DNA from: an uncultured Ruminococcus sp.
GTDB taxonomy: Bacteria; Bacillota; Clostridia; Oscillospirales; Acutalibacteraceae
NCBI GenBank assembly: GCA_905233755.1
Contig: CAJODM010000006.1
Span: 31,880-95,879 of the forward strand
Direction of reading: 5' to 3'
DNA length: 64,000 nucleotides
The position numbers and the translations under genes are program-made. Positions 43,512 to 52,275 of this stretch are shown one piece after another (positions within the stretch are counted from its first letter, which is position 1; the number at the start of each line of letters is the position of its first letter). The notes beneath the pieces are model-generated. The model saw only the letters and a list, made by a program, of their open reading frames with translations, was not told the origin of the DNA and searched no databases.

Positions 43512-46037
43512 GTGAAGTTTTCATTCTCTACCAAGGGTTGGCACGATAATTCTTTTGAAGAATTTTGTGATATCGCTCAATACCTGAAGTTTGACGGGAT
43601 CGAGCCGCATAACATCAACGGCTCGCTCTTTACCGACCGCGACGGCGCGTTCCATGAGTACACCGCCGCCAGTACCCTGCGTCAGCTTCGCGACCGTGAG
43701 CTGTGCCTTCCCTGTATTGACGTCATTCCGAATATTGCTGATAAAGAATTATATGAAATTTCTATAGAAGAAATAAAGAGTTGCCTCTCCATCGCCTCCA
43801 ACCTGCGCATCCCCAACATCCGCCTGCATGCCAAGCGGAGCGATGATGTCCCCGCCGCTGTCGACAACGTCAGGACCGTCATCGCCGAGGTGCTCCCGCT
43901 CGCTGAGCGCGAGCATATCTCGCTGCTGCTCGAGACACGCGGGCTGTTTGCCGATACAAAGCTGCTGCGCGATACGCTCGAGCACTTTGCCAGCGACTAT
44001 GTCGCGGCTCTGTGGAATATGTCCGCCGCGTACTTTACTGTCGGCGAGAGCGCGGCGCAGGTGATCTCGAACCTCGGTGCATATGTCCGCCATGTCCATC
44101 TCAACGATGCTGTCCGTACCGCTTCTTCTCTCGAGTACCGCATCATCGGCGACGGTGATCTTCCTGTTGCCGAGATGATGAAGGCGCTGCGCTCGGTCAA
44201 CTATGATGGGTTTATCTCGCTGGTATGGACGCCCGACTGGATGCCCGAGCTCGATGATATGGAGATCATCTTCTCCCAGTTTATCAGCTATATGCGGTCC
44301 TTTGCCGATACCTCGAAGAACGAGTCCTCGCTGTACTACAGCAACCGTCACGTCGGGCGCTATGTCTGGAAGAAGGAGACGCTGATCGAGGCGACCTTCT
44401 CCGATGTGCTCGACCGCATGGTAGAGGAGTTCCCCGACCAGCTCGCGTTCAAGTACACCACCCTCGACTACACCCGCACCTACTCCGAGTTCCGCGACGA
44501 CGTGGACGAGTTTGCACGCGCGCTCGTATCGCTGGGCGTCAAGGCGGGTACCCATGTCGCCGTATGGGCGTCGAACGTGCCCCAGTGGTACATCGCGTTC
44601 TGGGCGACCGTCAAGCTCGGCGCGGTGCTCGTCACCGTCAACACCGCCTACAAGATCCATGAGGCAGAGTATCTGTTGAAGCAGAGCGATACCCACACCC
44701 TTGTCATCACCTACGGCGACAAGTTCACCTCCTACGGTCAGATTGTATCCGAGCTGTGTCCCGAGCTTGCCGATACTCTCCCCGGTGAACAGCTCCACGC
44801 AAAGCGCCTGCCGTTTCTGCGCAACGTCATCACCGTCGGCTTTGAGCAGAAGGGCTGTCTGACATGGGAGAAGGCGCTTGCCTATGCCTCCCAGACCCCG
44901 CGCTCGACGGTGCTGCGTATGGCAGCCCGGGTGGATAAGGACGACGTGTGCAATATGCAGTACACCTCCGGCACCACGGGCTTTCCCAAGGGCGTGATGC
45001 TCACCCACTACAACATCGTCAATAACGGCAAGAACATCGGCGATCGGATGGATCTGTCCACCGAGGATCGCATGATGATCCAGGTGCCGATGTTCCACTG
45101 CTTCGGCATGGTGCTGGCGATGACCGCCTCGATGACCCACGGCGTGACGATCCTGCCGCTGCCGTATTTCTCTCCCAAACCCGCGCTTGCCTGTATCAAC
45201 AACGAGCACATCACCGCGTTCCACGGTGTGCCGACGATGTTCATCGCGATGCTGGAGCATCCGGATTTTCCGCGCACCGACTTCTCCTATATGCGCACCG
45301 GGATCATGGCGGGTTCGCCCTGTCCCGTATCGGCGATGCAGGACGTCGTCAACAAGATGCACATGACCGAGATCACCATCGTCTACGGGCAGACCGAGGC
45401 GTCGCCCGGATGCACTATGAGCTCTACCGACGACCCGCTCGAGGTGCGCGTCAACACTGTCGGACGCGAGCTGCCCGAGATCGAGTGCAAGATCGTCGAT
45501 CCCGATACCGGCGAGGAGTGCCCGCCCAACGTCACCGGCGAGTTCCTCGCGCGTGGCTATAATATCATGAAGGGCTACTACAAGATGCCCGAAGAGACCG
45601 CCAAGGCGATCGACGCCGACGGATGGCTGCATACCGGCGACCTCGCCTGCAAGACCGAGGAGGGGAACTACAAGATCACCGGCCGGCTGAAGGACATGAT
45701 TATCCGCGGCGGTGAGAACATCTATCCCAAGGAGATTGAGGAGTTCATCTATACCAACCCCAAGGTGTCGGATGTCCAGGTCATCGGCGTCCCCGACGAG
45801 AACTACGGCGAAGAGATCATGGCGTGTGTCATCCTCAAGGAGGGCGAGACCATGACCGAGCAGGAGATGAAGGAGTTCATCTCCGCCTCGATGGCGCGCC
45901 ATAAGGTGCCGCGGTATATCGACTTTGTCGACAGGTTCCCGATGAACGCCGCCGGCAAGATCCTCAAGTACAAGATGCGCGAGGACGCGGTAGAGAAGCT
46001 CGGCCTGCAGAAGGCGGATAGCGTGGTGACTGCCTGA
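43512..46037 (+). CDS. TIM-barrel (sugar isomerase-like)-acyl-CoA ligase fusion
   Basis: 841 residues. About 1-265: xylose-isomerase/AP-endonuclease-2-type TIM barrel (STKGWHDNSFEEFCDIAQYL, LLLETRGLF, HVHLNDAV). Several metal positions are changed, e.g. ALWNMSAAYF where W-D-x-x-H is usual and SLVWTPD where a final Glu is usual. About 290-835: FadD-type AMP-forming ligase with YTSGTTGFPKGVMLTHYN, VYGQTEASPG, WLHTGDLACKTEEG, GRLKDMIIRGGENIYP and the catalytic Lys in AAGKILKYKMR. Given the Leu T-box, isovalerate is a natural substrate guess. GTG start 2 bp after the LeuA-like stop. Confidence 0.82.
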   Translation: MKFSFSTKGWHDNSFEEFCDIAQYLKFDGIEPHNINGSLFTDRDGAFHEYTAASTLRQLRDRELCLPCIDVIPNIADKELYEISIEEIKSCLSIASNLRIPNIRLHAKRSDDVPAAVDNVRTVIAEVLPLAEREHISLLLETRGLFADTKLLRDTLEHFASDYVAALWNMSAAYFTVGESAAQVISNLGAYVRHVHLNDAVRTASSLEYRIIGDGDLPVAEMMKALRSVNYDGFISLVWTPDWMPELDDMEIIFSQFISYMRSFADTSKNESSLYYSNRHVGRYVWKKETLIEATFSDVLDRMVEEFPDQLAFKYTTLDYTRTYSEFRDDVDEFARALVSLGVKAGTHVAVWASNVPQWYIAFWATVKLGAVLVTVNTAYKIHEAEYLLKQSDTHTLVITYGDKFTSYGQIVSELCPELADTLPGEQLHAKRLPFLRNVITVGFEQKGCLTWEKALAYASQTPRSTVLRMAARVDKDDVCNMQYTSGTTGFPKGVMLTHYNIVNNGKNIGDRMDLSTEDRMMIQVPMFHCFGMVLAMTASMTHGVTILPLPYFSPKPALACINNEHITAFHGVPTMFIAMLEHPDFPRTDFSYMRTGIMAGSPCPVSAMQDVVNKMHMTEITIVYGQTEASPGCTMSSTDDPLEVRVNTVGRELPEIECKIVDPDTGEECPPNVTGEFLARGYNIMKGYYKMPEETAKAIDADGWLHTGDLACKTEEGNYKITGRLKDMIIRGGENIYPKEIEEFIYTNPKVSDVQVIGVPDENYGEEIMACVILKEGETMTEQEMKEFISASMARHKVPRYIDFVDRFPMNAAGKILKYKMREDAVEKLGLQKADSVVTA

Positions 46038-46846
46038 TGGTCAACGGTTTGTATGTTATCGACTCTCACTGCCATATCTATCCCGAGAAGATCGCCTCCA
46101 AGGCGGTCGCCGGCACCGATACCTTCTATGGTACAACTGCCGCGTGTCTGGGCACGGTCAGCGACCTGATCGACGTGAACCGCCAAGCGGGCATCGACCA
46201 CGCGATCGTCCAGTCGGTCGCGACGACTCCCAAGCAGGTGCGCTCGATCAACAGCTTCATCGCCGAGTCTGTCCGCTCGTCGAACGGCCGGCTGACGGGG
46301 CTGGGGACACTGCACCCGGACAGCGACGACCTGCGCGCCGATGTAGAGCATCTCATCTCACTCGGGCTGATCGGCATCAAGCTCCACCCCGATATCCAGC
46401 AGTTCAAGATCGACGACTATCGATGTCTGAAGATCTATGAGCTGTGCGAGGAGTTTGACCTTCCGCTGCTCATGCATACCGGCGACAGCCGCTATGATAA
46501 CTCGAACCCCAACCGCCTCGTGCCGGTGCTCTCGATCTATACGAACCTGCGGCTGATCGGTGCGCATTTCGGCGGCTGGTCGATATGGGAAGAGGCGAGC
46601 CGCAAGCTCTGTGATATCCCGAACCTGTATGTCGATTGCTCGTCCTCGATGCCGTGGCTCGACGACGATACGACGGTCGAGATCATCCGCCGCTACGGCG
46701 CCGATCGAGTGCTGTTTGGCACCGACTTTCCGATGTGGTCGCCGGTCGATGAGATGGAGCATTTTCTGGCGCTCCCGCTCACCGACGATGAGAGGCGCGT
46801 GATCTTCTCCGAGAACGCGAAGAAGGCATACGGCCTGACCCTCTGA
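46037..46846 (+). CDS. Amidohydrolase-2 family (metal-dependent TIM-barrel) hydrolase
   Basis: 269 residues. Metal motif IDSHCHIYPEKIA at the N-terminus (HxH), LIGIKLHPDIQQFKI, LPLLMHTGD, RLIGAHFGGWSIWEEA and VLFGTDFPMWSPVDE (the final Asp ligand), so the active site looks complete, unlike the two TIM barrels before it. The family includes hydrolases and non-oxidative decarboxylases; the substrate here is unknown. Its ATG overlaps the ligase stop by one base, so it belongs to the Leu T-box operon. Confidence 0.82.
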   Translation: MVNGLYVIDSHCHIYPEKIASKAVAGTDTFYGTTAACLGTVSDLIDVNRQAGIDHAIVQSVATTPKQVRSINSFIAESVRSSNGRLTGLGTLHPDSDDLRADVEHLISLGLIGIKLHPDIQQFKIDDYRCLKIYELCEEFDLPLLMHTGDSRYDNSNPNRLVPVLSIYTNLRLIGAHFGGWSIWEEASRKLCDIPNLYVDCSSSMPWLDDDTTVEIIRRYGADRVLFGTDFPMWSPVDEMEHFLALPLTDDERRVIFSENAKKAYGLTL

Positions 46847-46850
46847 TAGC

Positions 46851-46883
46851 AAAAAAGAGAGACTATCCGTCTCTCTTTTTTCT
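46851..46883. terminator. Bidirectional terminator
   Basis: 13-bp stem AAAAAAGAGAGAC (46851-46863) / GTCTCTCTTTTTT (46869-46881), loop TATCC. The A-run and T-run serve both converging genes; it overlaps the 3' end of the minus-strand gene. Confidence 0.9.
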
Positions 46884-47441
46884 ATGGAACAAGCGCGGCA
46901 GACGCCGCCGTTTCTTCTTATTATTCTTATTGAGAAATTTGCTGCAATCATAAAGCGGGTTCAGCGGTCGCGTACTCACCGGGAACCGTCGATCCTCGCG
47001 CTCTTTGATCAGCGCGATGAATTCTTCCTTGCTGCTCGATGCGATCAGCCGTGCGGTGAAGTCGGTGTCCAGCAGCAGCCGCTGCAGGCGGGTTCGCAGC
47101 ATCAGATGCTCGTCCGTATCCTTGTCGCCCGCGATCAGGAAGATGAGCCGCACCGGACGCTTGTCGGGAGCGTTGAACGGCACGCCGTCCTTCACCGTGA
47201 CGACCGTGATCCTCGGCGATGCCAGATCGTGACAACGGGCATAGGGGATCGCGATGCGTCCCGACATGGCGGTGCTTCCCTGATTCTCCCGCTCGTTGAC
47301 GGCATGCCGAAAGCTGTCCATATCACGGATGCCGCCGCTGTCCCGCTGCAGCCGGATGAGCCGCTCGATCGCCTCATCCTTATCGCTCAGCTCGGCGGCG
47401 ATCTCGATATTGTCCTCTGTGATCAGATCCGATATCCTCAT
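46863..47441 (-). CDS. PTS fructose-type EIIA-domain protein with phospho-His replaced by Tyr
   Basis: 192 residues. EIIA-Fru/PtsN fold: LITEDNIEIAAELSDKDEAI, NERENQGSTAMSGRIAIPY, SPRITVVTVKDGVPF and RPVRLIFLIAGDKDTDEHLM. The phospho-accepting His of the usual A-I-P-H motif is Tyr67 (codon TAT, plus-strand ATA). The tail is very basic (KNNKKKRRRLPRLFHRKKR). It cannot act as a standard phosphocarrier; a regulatory or nucleic-acid-binding role is a guess. ATG 47441 is used; a longer frame would run through the divergent kinase gene. Weak ribosome site. Confidence 0.75.
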   Translation of the reverse strand: MRISDLITEDNIEIAAELSDKDEAIERLIRLQRDSGGIRDMDSFRHAVNERENQGSTAMSGRIAIPYARCHDLASPRITVVTVKDGVPFNAPDKRPVRLIFLIAGDKDTDEHLMLRTRLQRLLLDTDFTARLIASSSKEEFIALIKEREDRRFPVSTRPLNPLYDCSKFLNKNNKKKRRRLPRLFHRKKRDG

Positions 47442-47475
47442 ACCGCTAGTATGCGTCGCCAGAGGTTCCTTATGC

Positions 47476-47504
47476 TTGACGCGACGGGTGAATTTTGATA
47501 CAAT
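47476..47504 (+). promoter_or_regulatory. Promoter of the PfkB kinase, probably giving a leaderless mRNA
   Basis: TTGACG (47476-47481), 17 bp, TACAAT (47499-47504). The ATG is at 47511, six bases after the -10 box, so the transcript would begin at or next to the start codon. There is no Shine-Dalgarno (ACCGGC). Confidence 0.7.
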
Positions 47505-47510
47505 ACCGGC

Positions 47511-48395
47511 ATGAGCAAGATTTTTGTTTGCGGGCTTGTGAACCTCGAGACCGACTGTGCTGTCGACGGGTTTCCGATATCCTACAGCCCGGTGGACTAC
47601 AACTTCTATGGGATCCGATCCGTTGCGTCGGGCGTCGGGCTGAACGTCTCGCTCGCGCTCTCGACGCTCTCGGACGAGGTCACGCTGATGAGCTATGCGG
47701 CGAATGACGCCGCCGGAGCGGTGATCCGCGAGGCGGTGCGCTCCATAGCGCGTCCGGTGCTGCTGCCGTGCGCTCAGACGCCCCAGTCCTGTGTTCTCTT
47801 CGACCATTCCGGAGCGCGTCGCGTCTATACCGACCTCAAGGATATGCAAGAGCGCGCACTGTTGGAAGAGGACTTTCGCCCCTATGCCGACGCCGACGCC
47901 TATGTTATCTGCAATATCAACTTCGCGCGGCCGCTGTTGACGCCGGCGTGCGCGACCGGACGACCGGTGTTCACCGATGTGCACTGTCTGTCTGATGTGC
48001 ACGACCCCTATAACGCCGACTTCATGCGTGCTGCCGATGTGCTGTTCATGAGTAACGAGCATATCCGCGGGACAGAGGAGTACTTTGTGCGGGCGATCTC
48101 AGCCACCTATCCGCCCTCGGTTATTGTCGTCGGGATGGGCGCGGACGGCGCGCTGCTGTACGAGCGAAAGGATGATCGGTTCACCCATATACCGGCGATG
48201 CACCTCTCAAGGGTGGTGAATACCGTCGGTGCGGGTGACGCGCTGTTCTCGGCGTTCACCCATTTCTTCCTGAAAGGGGAGCCGCCCGCGCGTGCGCTGA
48301 CGCTTGCGACCGCGTTCGCATCCGTGAAGATCGGCTGCTCGGGCGCGTCGAACGGATTTCTCTCCGAGACAGAGCTATATCAACGGTTATATTAA
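47511..48395 (+). CDS. PfkB-family carbohydrate kinase
   Basis: 294 residues of the ribokinase fold. N-terminal strand IFVCGLVNLETDCAVDGFPI, the GG-like substrate loop VASGVGLNVSLALSTL, and the C-terminal anion-hole/catalytic motif NTVGAGDALFSAFTHFF (GAGD). The substrate is a sugar or nucleoside by family. The divergently oriented EIIA-like gene starts 69 bp away, so the two may share control. Expressed from a promoter that leaves no leader. Confidence 0.88.
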   Translation: MSKIFVCGLVNLETDCAVDGFPISYSPVDYNFYGIRSVASGVGLNVSLALSTLSDEVTLMSYAANDAAGAVIREAVRSIARPVLLPCAQTPQSCVLFDHSGARRVYTDLKDMQERALLEEDFRPYADADAYVICNINFARPLLTPACATGRPVFTDVHCLSDVHDPYNADFMRAADVLFMSNEHIRGTEEYFVRAISATYPPSVIVVGMGADGALLYERKDDRFTHIPAMHLSRVVNTVGAGDALFSAFTHFFLKGEPPARALTLATAFASVKIGCSGASNGFLSETELYQRLY

Positions 48396-48400
48396 CAGAC

Positions 48401-48427
48401 GAACCCCTGTCATCGCGACAGGGGTTC
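48401..48427. terminator. Hairpin between convergent genes
   Basis: 11-bp stem GAACCCCTGTC (48401-48411) / GACAGGGGTTC (48417-48427), loop ATCGC. Little T-richness on either side, so it is a modest terminator. Confidence 0.6.
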
Positions 48428-48470
48428 ATCATTGTATAAAAGGAGAAAAACAAAAAACCGGAAATCAAAT

Positions 48471-48974
48471 TCAGAACACAAAGAAACCGAGCACGCCGAC
48501 AATAATACCGATAGCAGCACCGCCGATGACGTCGCGCACAAAGTGCACGCCCGCCAGCACGCGAACCGCCGCGATCACAGCGGCAATGAACAGCATCACC
48601 ACGCCCAGGTGAACATTGAGATACAGGAACGCCATCGCGATGATGAACGCCGAGACGGTGTGTCGGCTGGGAAAGCTCTTGCCGGACGTGGACTTCTCTA
48701 CGACCGGCGTGAAGTCATACACCTCATACGGGCGTTTCGCGTTGATGATCGCACGAACGATCGTCACCATCAGGAACGTACACAGCGGGATCAGCAAGAC
48801 GCGCAGGAAGCGCTCGCTCAGCACGCCGTCGGTCACAGCGAGGTAGATGAGCTGCAGCGGATAGAACACATACATCACTGCCGGCAGGATATCATGCAGC
48901 GTCTTGACGATGGTCGAGCGCTTTTTGGTACCGCTGAGGTACGCGCTCATCTCACGATACTGTTCCTTTCGCAT
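48471..48974 (-). CDS. PAP2-superfamily membrane phosphatase
   Basis: 167 residues, about five hydrophobic segments. The three phosphatase motifs are present: KRPYEV, SFPSRHTVSAF, and RVLAGVHFVRDVIGGAAIG, with the catalytic His in SRHT and the nucleophile His in GVHFVRDV. Likely removes phosphate from a lipid pyrophosphate such as undecaprenyl-PP or a phosphatidate at the membrane. AAAGGAAG 8 bp before ATG. Confidence 0.9.
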   Translation of the reverse strand: MRKEQYREMSAYLSGTKKRSTIVKTLHDILPAVMYVFYPLQLIYLAVTDGVLSERFLRVLLIPLCTFLMVTIVRAIINAKRPYEVYDFTPVVEKSTSGKSFPSRHTVSAFIIAMAFLYLNVHLGVVMLFIAAVIAAVRVLAGVHFVRDVIGGAAIGIIVGVLGFFVF

Positions 48975-49074
48975 CTTGTCACTTCCTTTCTGTCGTTTTA
49001 TCGTCCTTCTTGTGATTTGCTGTCATTATTATAACAGCTTTCTGTGTTCGATGGCTGAACAAACCGTAACGATT

Positions 49075-50916
49075 TTATGAAGATTTTATGACCGGTTTGT
49101 ATTTTTCGAACCAGTAATCGAGCTCGATGATATACGCCAACACCTGCGGCGCGCGCATCAACTGCCCGTACCACGGGCTTTTGAGCTGATCGGGGTGTTC
49201 CATGATATCGGTGACGCCCTCACGGCTCAAGAACACGTTGACCGTCCGTGTGTCGTCGTTGAGGATCTGACGCACCCGCTTGCTGCACTCGTGCATATAC
49301 ACGGGGTTGTGGGTCTTGGGATATGGGCTCTTCTTGCGATAGACGATATCGCGCGGAAGGATATCCTCGAACGCCTTGCGCACGATCCCCTTCTCGCGTC
49401 CTGCATATGCCTTGAGCTCCCACGGCATGTTATACGCATAGTCCACCACCCGATAGTCACAGAACGGTACCCTGACCTCGAGGCCCGAATACATCGAGCA
49501 CCTGTCCTTGCGCTCGAGCAGACACTGCATGAACCAGTAGAAGTTCAGCATGAACATCTCGCGCATCCTTGAGGATAGGGGAGAGTCGGTCGGCAGCTTG
49601 TCGGTGCGCCGAACGGTCTCGAGATACTTCTCATGCACATATTCTTCACCACGCTTTAGCAGCCCATCACGCACCACCTTGCGGCGGGTGCTCTGCTCGC
49701 GCGACCACGGAAAACATTCTTCGAACAGGATATCGCGGTTGTGGTACCAGGGATAGCCGCCGAACAGCTCGTCGGCACATTCGCCCGACAGCGCGACGGT
49801 GAAGTCCTCCTTGATCCTTCGGCAGAACAGGAGCAGCGACGAGTCGATGTCCACATATCCCGGGACATCCCGCGCGTCAACGCTGTCATACAGCGCGTCG
49901 ACTACGTCCGCGTTGTCGAGGATGACCTCGCGGTGTTCGGCTGCGGTGCTGTCGACCATCAGATGGATATAGTCATAGTCCGCGTTCGGCTGAAAGAGAT
50001 TTTTCTCAAAGTACTTTCGGTTATCGACATACTCGACCGAGTAGGTGTGGATTTCCCCAAGTTTATTTCTTCTATAGAAATTTGCAGCCGTCTGACAGAT
50101 GATGCTCGAGTCGAGCCCTCCGGACAGAAAGAAGCACAGCGGCACATCCGACACGAGCTGACGCTCGATGCTGTCCGTCAGCAGATACCGCACCCGCTCG
50201 ATGGTCTGCTGTTCGTTATCCTCGTGCTCGCGGGCGGTTAGCCGGTAGTAGTGCCGACGACGGAGTATACCGTTCTGATAGATAGCATACTCGCCCGGCA
50301 GCAGCTCCTCGATCCCGTCGAAGATCCCGCATCCGGGCGTTCGCGCCGGCGAGAGGAAGAAGATCTCATACAGTCCCTGTTCCGATATCGTCGGGGTGAC
50401 GACGCCGCTTTGAAGGATCGCCTTGATCTCGGAGCCGAACACAAACCCGCCGCGATACCGATGAAAGAACAGCGGCTTTACCCCGATGCGGTCGCGACAG
50501 AGGAACAGCCGCCGCTGCCTGCTCTCATATATCGCGAACGCAAAGATACCGTTGAGCATCTCTGAGCAGCGCTCACCGTAGCGGCTGTAGAGCTTTAGCA
50601 CCACCTCGGTATCGCTGTGTCCCTCAAAGGTGTACCCGTCGGCGATGAGCCGATCTCTGAGCTCGTCGGTGTTGTACAGCTCGCCGTTATAGACGATGGT
50701 ATAGCTCTCGCGCTCGGTGACAAAGGTCATCGGCTGCTTTCCGTGTTCGATGTCGATGACGGCGAGCCGCCGGTGCAGCAGCGCGATATCCCGCTCGACA
50801 TACGCGCCGTGTTCATCCGGACCGCGCCGCTCTAGCGTTGCGGACATCCGGCTGAGGATATCCTCCTTGTCTCTCATATCGTTATCGGTGCTGAACCACC
50901 CTGCTATCCCGCACAT
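49075..50916 (-). CDS. asnB: Asparagine synthetase, glutamine-hydrolysing
   Basis: 613 residues. Cys2 (MCGIAGWF) is the glutaminase nucleophile; RRGPDEHG and YNGELYN complete that domain. The synthetase half has the ATP pyrophosphatase loop FFLSGGLDSSIICQ and SGECADELFGGYPWY. Makes Asn from Asp, Gln and ATP. Its start lies 35 bp inside the YlbJ-like gene on the same strand, so they probably form one transcript. Confidence 0.95.
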   Translation of the reverse strand: MCGIAGWFSTDNDMRDKEDILSRMSATLERRGPDEHGAYVERDIALLHRRLAVIDIEHGKQPMTFVTERESYTIVYNGELYNTDELRDRLIADGYTFEGHSDTEVVLKLYSRYGERCSEMLNGIFAFAIYESRQRRLFLCRDRIGVKPLFFHRYRGGFVFGSEIKAILQSGVVTPTISEQGLYEIFFLSPARTPGCGIFDGIEELLPGEYAIYQNGILRRRHYYRLTAREHEDNEQQTIERVRYLLTDSIERQLVSDVPLCFFLSGGLDSSIICQTAANFYRRNKLGEIHTYSVEYVDNRKYFEKNLFQPNADYDYIHLMVDSTAAEHREVILDNADVVDALYDSVDARDVPGYVDIDSSLLLFCRRIKEDFTVALSGECADELFGGYPWYHNRDILFEECFPWSREQSTRRKVVRDGLLKRGEEYVHEKYLETVRRTDKLPTDSPLSSRMREMFMLNFYWFMQCLLERKDRCSMYSGLEVRVPFCDYRVVDYAYNMPWELKAYAGREKGIVRKAFEDILPRDIVYRKKSPYPKTHNPVYMHECSKRVRQILNDDTRTVNVFLSREGVTDIMEHPDQLKSPWYGQLMRAPQVLAYIIELDYWFEKYKPVIKSS

Positions 50917-51964
50917 ATCTGCCTCCTGTGATGCTCATCAGAAAGCACGCCGATGCTACCACCAGCGCGACCGAACCCCATATGGTGGCGGAGACCCCCG
51001 CCTGTACCGGTTCGCCGACGGTTGAGAACACGGCAATGCTCTGTGGAAAAATACTGACTAAAATATATGTCAGTATCGCCGCGATTATACCCGATATAAT
51101 TCTATATAAGAAGAATAGTGGCTTTTTCACCCGTATCTCTCCCAGCATCGCATATATCTGAAAGTGGACCGACAGCCCCCCGAACCCGACGAAGAACGCG
51201 ATGATCCATATCGGATATCGCCCGCACAGCCGGTTGCATCCGGTGGTGATCTCCATCACAGCAGACAGCACATCGGCGATATCTCCGCTTCCGATGAGCT
51301 CTCCCATGACCTCGATCGCCGCCGAGAAGATGACGACCATCCCGCACATCGAGAAGGTCGCCTTCGATGCGTCCGAGACCGCGTCTACCAGCAGGTTATG
51401 TGAACGCTGTGAGCGTGTACGACGGTCGTCGATGCTTGTGGGCTTCATCCTCTGACCGACAATGACGGCGGTCGCGAGCGTTGCGGCGGTTTCTGCTATG
51501 AGCAGGATGACCCCCGCGCCCCGTGCGTTCAGCAGCGCCGACCCGATATAGTTGACGACAAATCCCGGCCCCGCGGCCACCGCCATATACGCTGATGCCT
51601 CCGCCTCGGCATCGCTCAGGTCTCCTCGTTCGTGCATCGCAGCCGTCACCCGCGCTCCGACCGGATATCCGCCGATCATCCCGAGCAGCAGCGGCGACAG
51701 GCACGCCCCCGACATCCCGAACACCCGCTTTGTCAGCGGGGTAAGCCAACTGCACAGCCGCTGGGCAACGCCTGAGCGCACGATCATCGACGATACCGCC
51801 ATCAGCAGGAACAGCGATGGCACCAGCACCGAGAGACAGAACCCGATCCCATTCTCGATCCCGCGATAACACGCGGCAGAGTATCGGATGCACAGCCATA
51901 CCATGACCGCAGACAGGAGCAGGAGGAGGATTACTTTTCCTTTTTCGAAATATAACTTCAGCAT
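50882..51964 (-). CDS. ylbJ: YlbJ-like sporulation membrane protein (Gate/nucleoside-recognition domain)
   Basis: 360 residues, about eight hydrophobic segments. IENGIGFCLSVLVPSLFLLM and LLLGMIGGYPVGARVTAAMH (the GGYPVGA motif of the Gate domain), later FSMCGMVVIFSAAIEVM and FFVGFGGLSVHFQIYAML. This order matches YlbJ, which B. subtilis needs for spore formation. ATG 51964 starts the family-like N-terminus (MLKLYFEKGKV); the in-frame ATG at 52003 is possible. Divergent from yqfC, so spore-specific control from the shared gap is likely. Confidence 0.8.
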   Translation of the reverse strand: MLKLYFEKGKVILLLLLSAVMVWLCIRYSAACYRGIENGIGFCLSVLVPSLFLLMAVSSMIVRSGVAQRLCSWLTPLTKRVFGMSGACLSPLLLGMIGGYPVGARVTAAMHERGDLSDAEAEASAYMAVAAGPGFVVNYIGSALLNARGAGVILLIAETAATLATAVIVGQRMKPTSIDDRRTRSQRSHNLLVDAVSDASKATFSMCGMVVIFSAAIEVMGELIGSGDIADVLSAVMEITTGCNRLCGRYPIWIIAFFVGFGGLSVHFQIYAMLGEIRVKKPLFFLYRIISGIIAAILTYILVSIFPQSIAVFSTVGEPVQAGVSATIWGSVALVVASACFLMSITGGRYVRDSRVVQHR

Positions 51965-51979
51965 TTTCGATTCACCGGT

Positions 51980-52009
51980 TAATATATATGCACCCATTCG
52001 CATAAAAAT
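51980..52009 (+). promoter_or_regulatory. Sigma-E-like sporulation promoter candidate for yqfCD
   Basis: TAATATA (51980-51986), 14 bp, CATAAAAAT (52001-52009). This resembles the mother-cell sigma-E pattern (A/T-rich -35 ATATT, -10 CATA...T). yqfC and yqfD are sigma-E-dependent in B. subtilis. Confidence 0.45.
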
Positions 52010-52023
52010 AAATCGGTGATTTA

Positions 52024-52275
52024 ATGTCTAGAGAGAAGAAACGAGAGAAGCCCCTGCTGTCCACCCTTTCTGAGCCGTGCTTCGAGTTCACCGGCAACCG
52101 CGAGGTCGTCATCGAGGGCAGCCGCGGGGTGCTGGGATACTCGCCCGAGAACATCCGTGTGAACACCGCCGCGCTGACGCTGTCGCTGTTCGGCCGCGGG
52201 CTGAACCTGCGGTGTATCTCCGACTCGGCGCTGGTGATTGAGGGAGTTATCACCTCGGTCGAGTTCCATACATGA
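52024..52275 (+). CDS. yqfC: YabP/YqfC-family sporulation protein
   Basis: 83 residues. REVVIEGSRGVLGYSPENIRV and LSLFGRGLNLRCISDSALVIEG are the YabP/YqfC core. The B. subtilis gene is expressed in the mother cell during sporulation and always precedes yqfD, as here. ATGA overlap with yqfD. The ribosome site is weak (GGTGA). Confidence 0.9.
   Translation: MSREKKREKPLLSTLSEPCFEFTGNREVVIEGSRGVLGYSPENIRVNTAALTLSLFGRGLNLRCISDSALVIEGVITSVEFHT

Noticed and set aside
47442..48062. Upstream extension of the EIIA-like protein
   Set aside because: It would be antisense to the PfkB kinase, and the EIIA fold starts at 47441.
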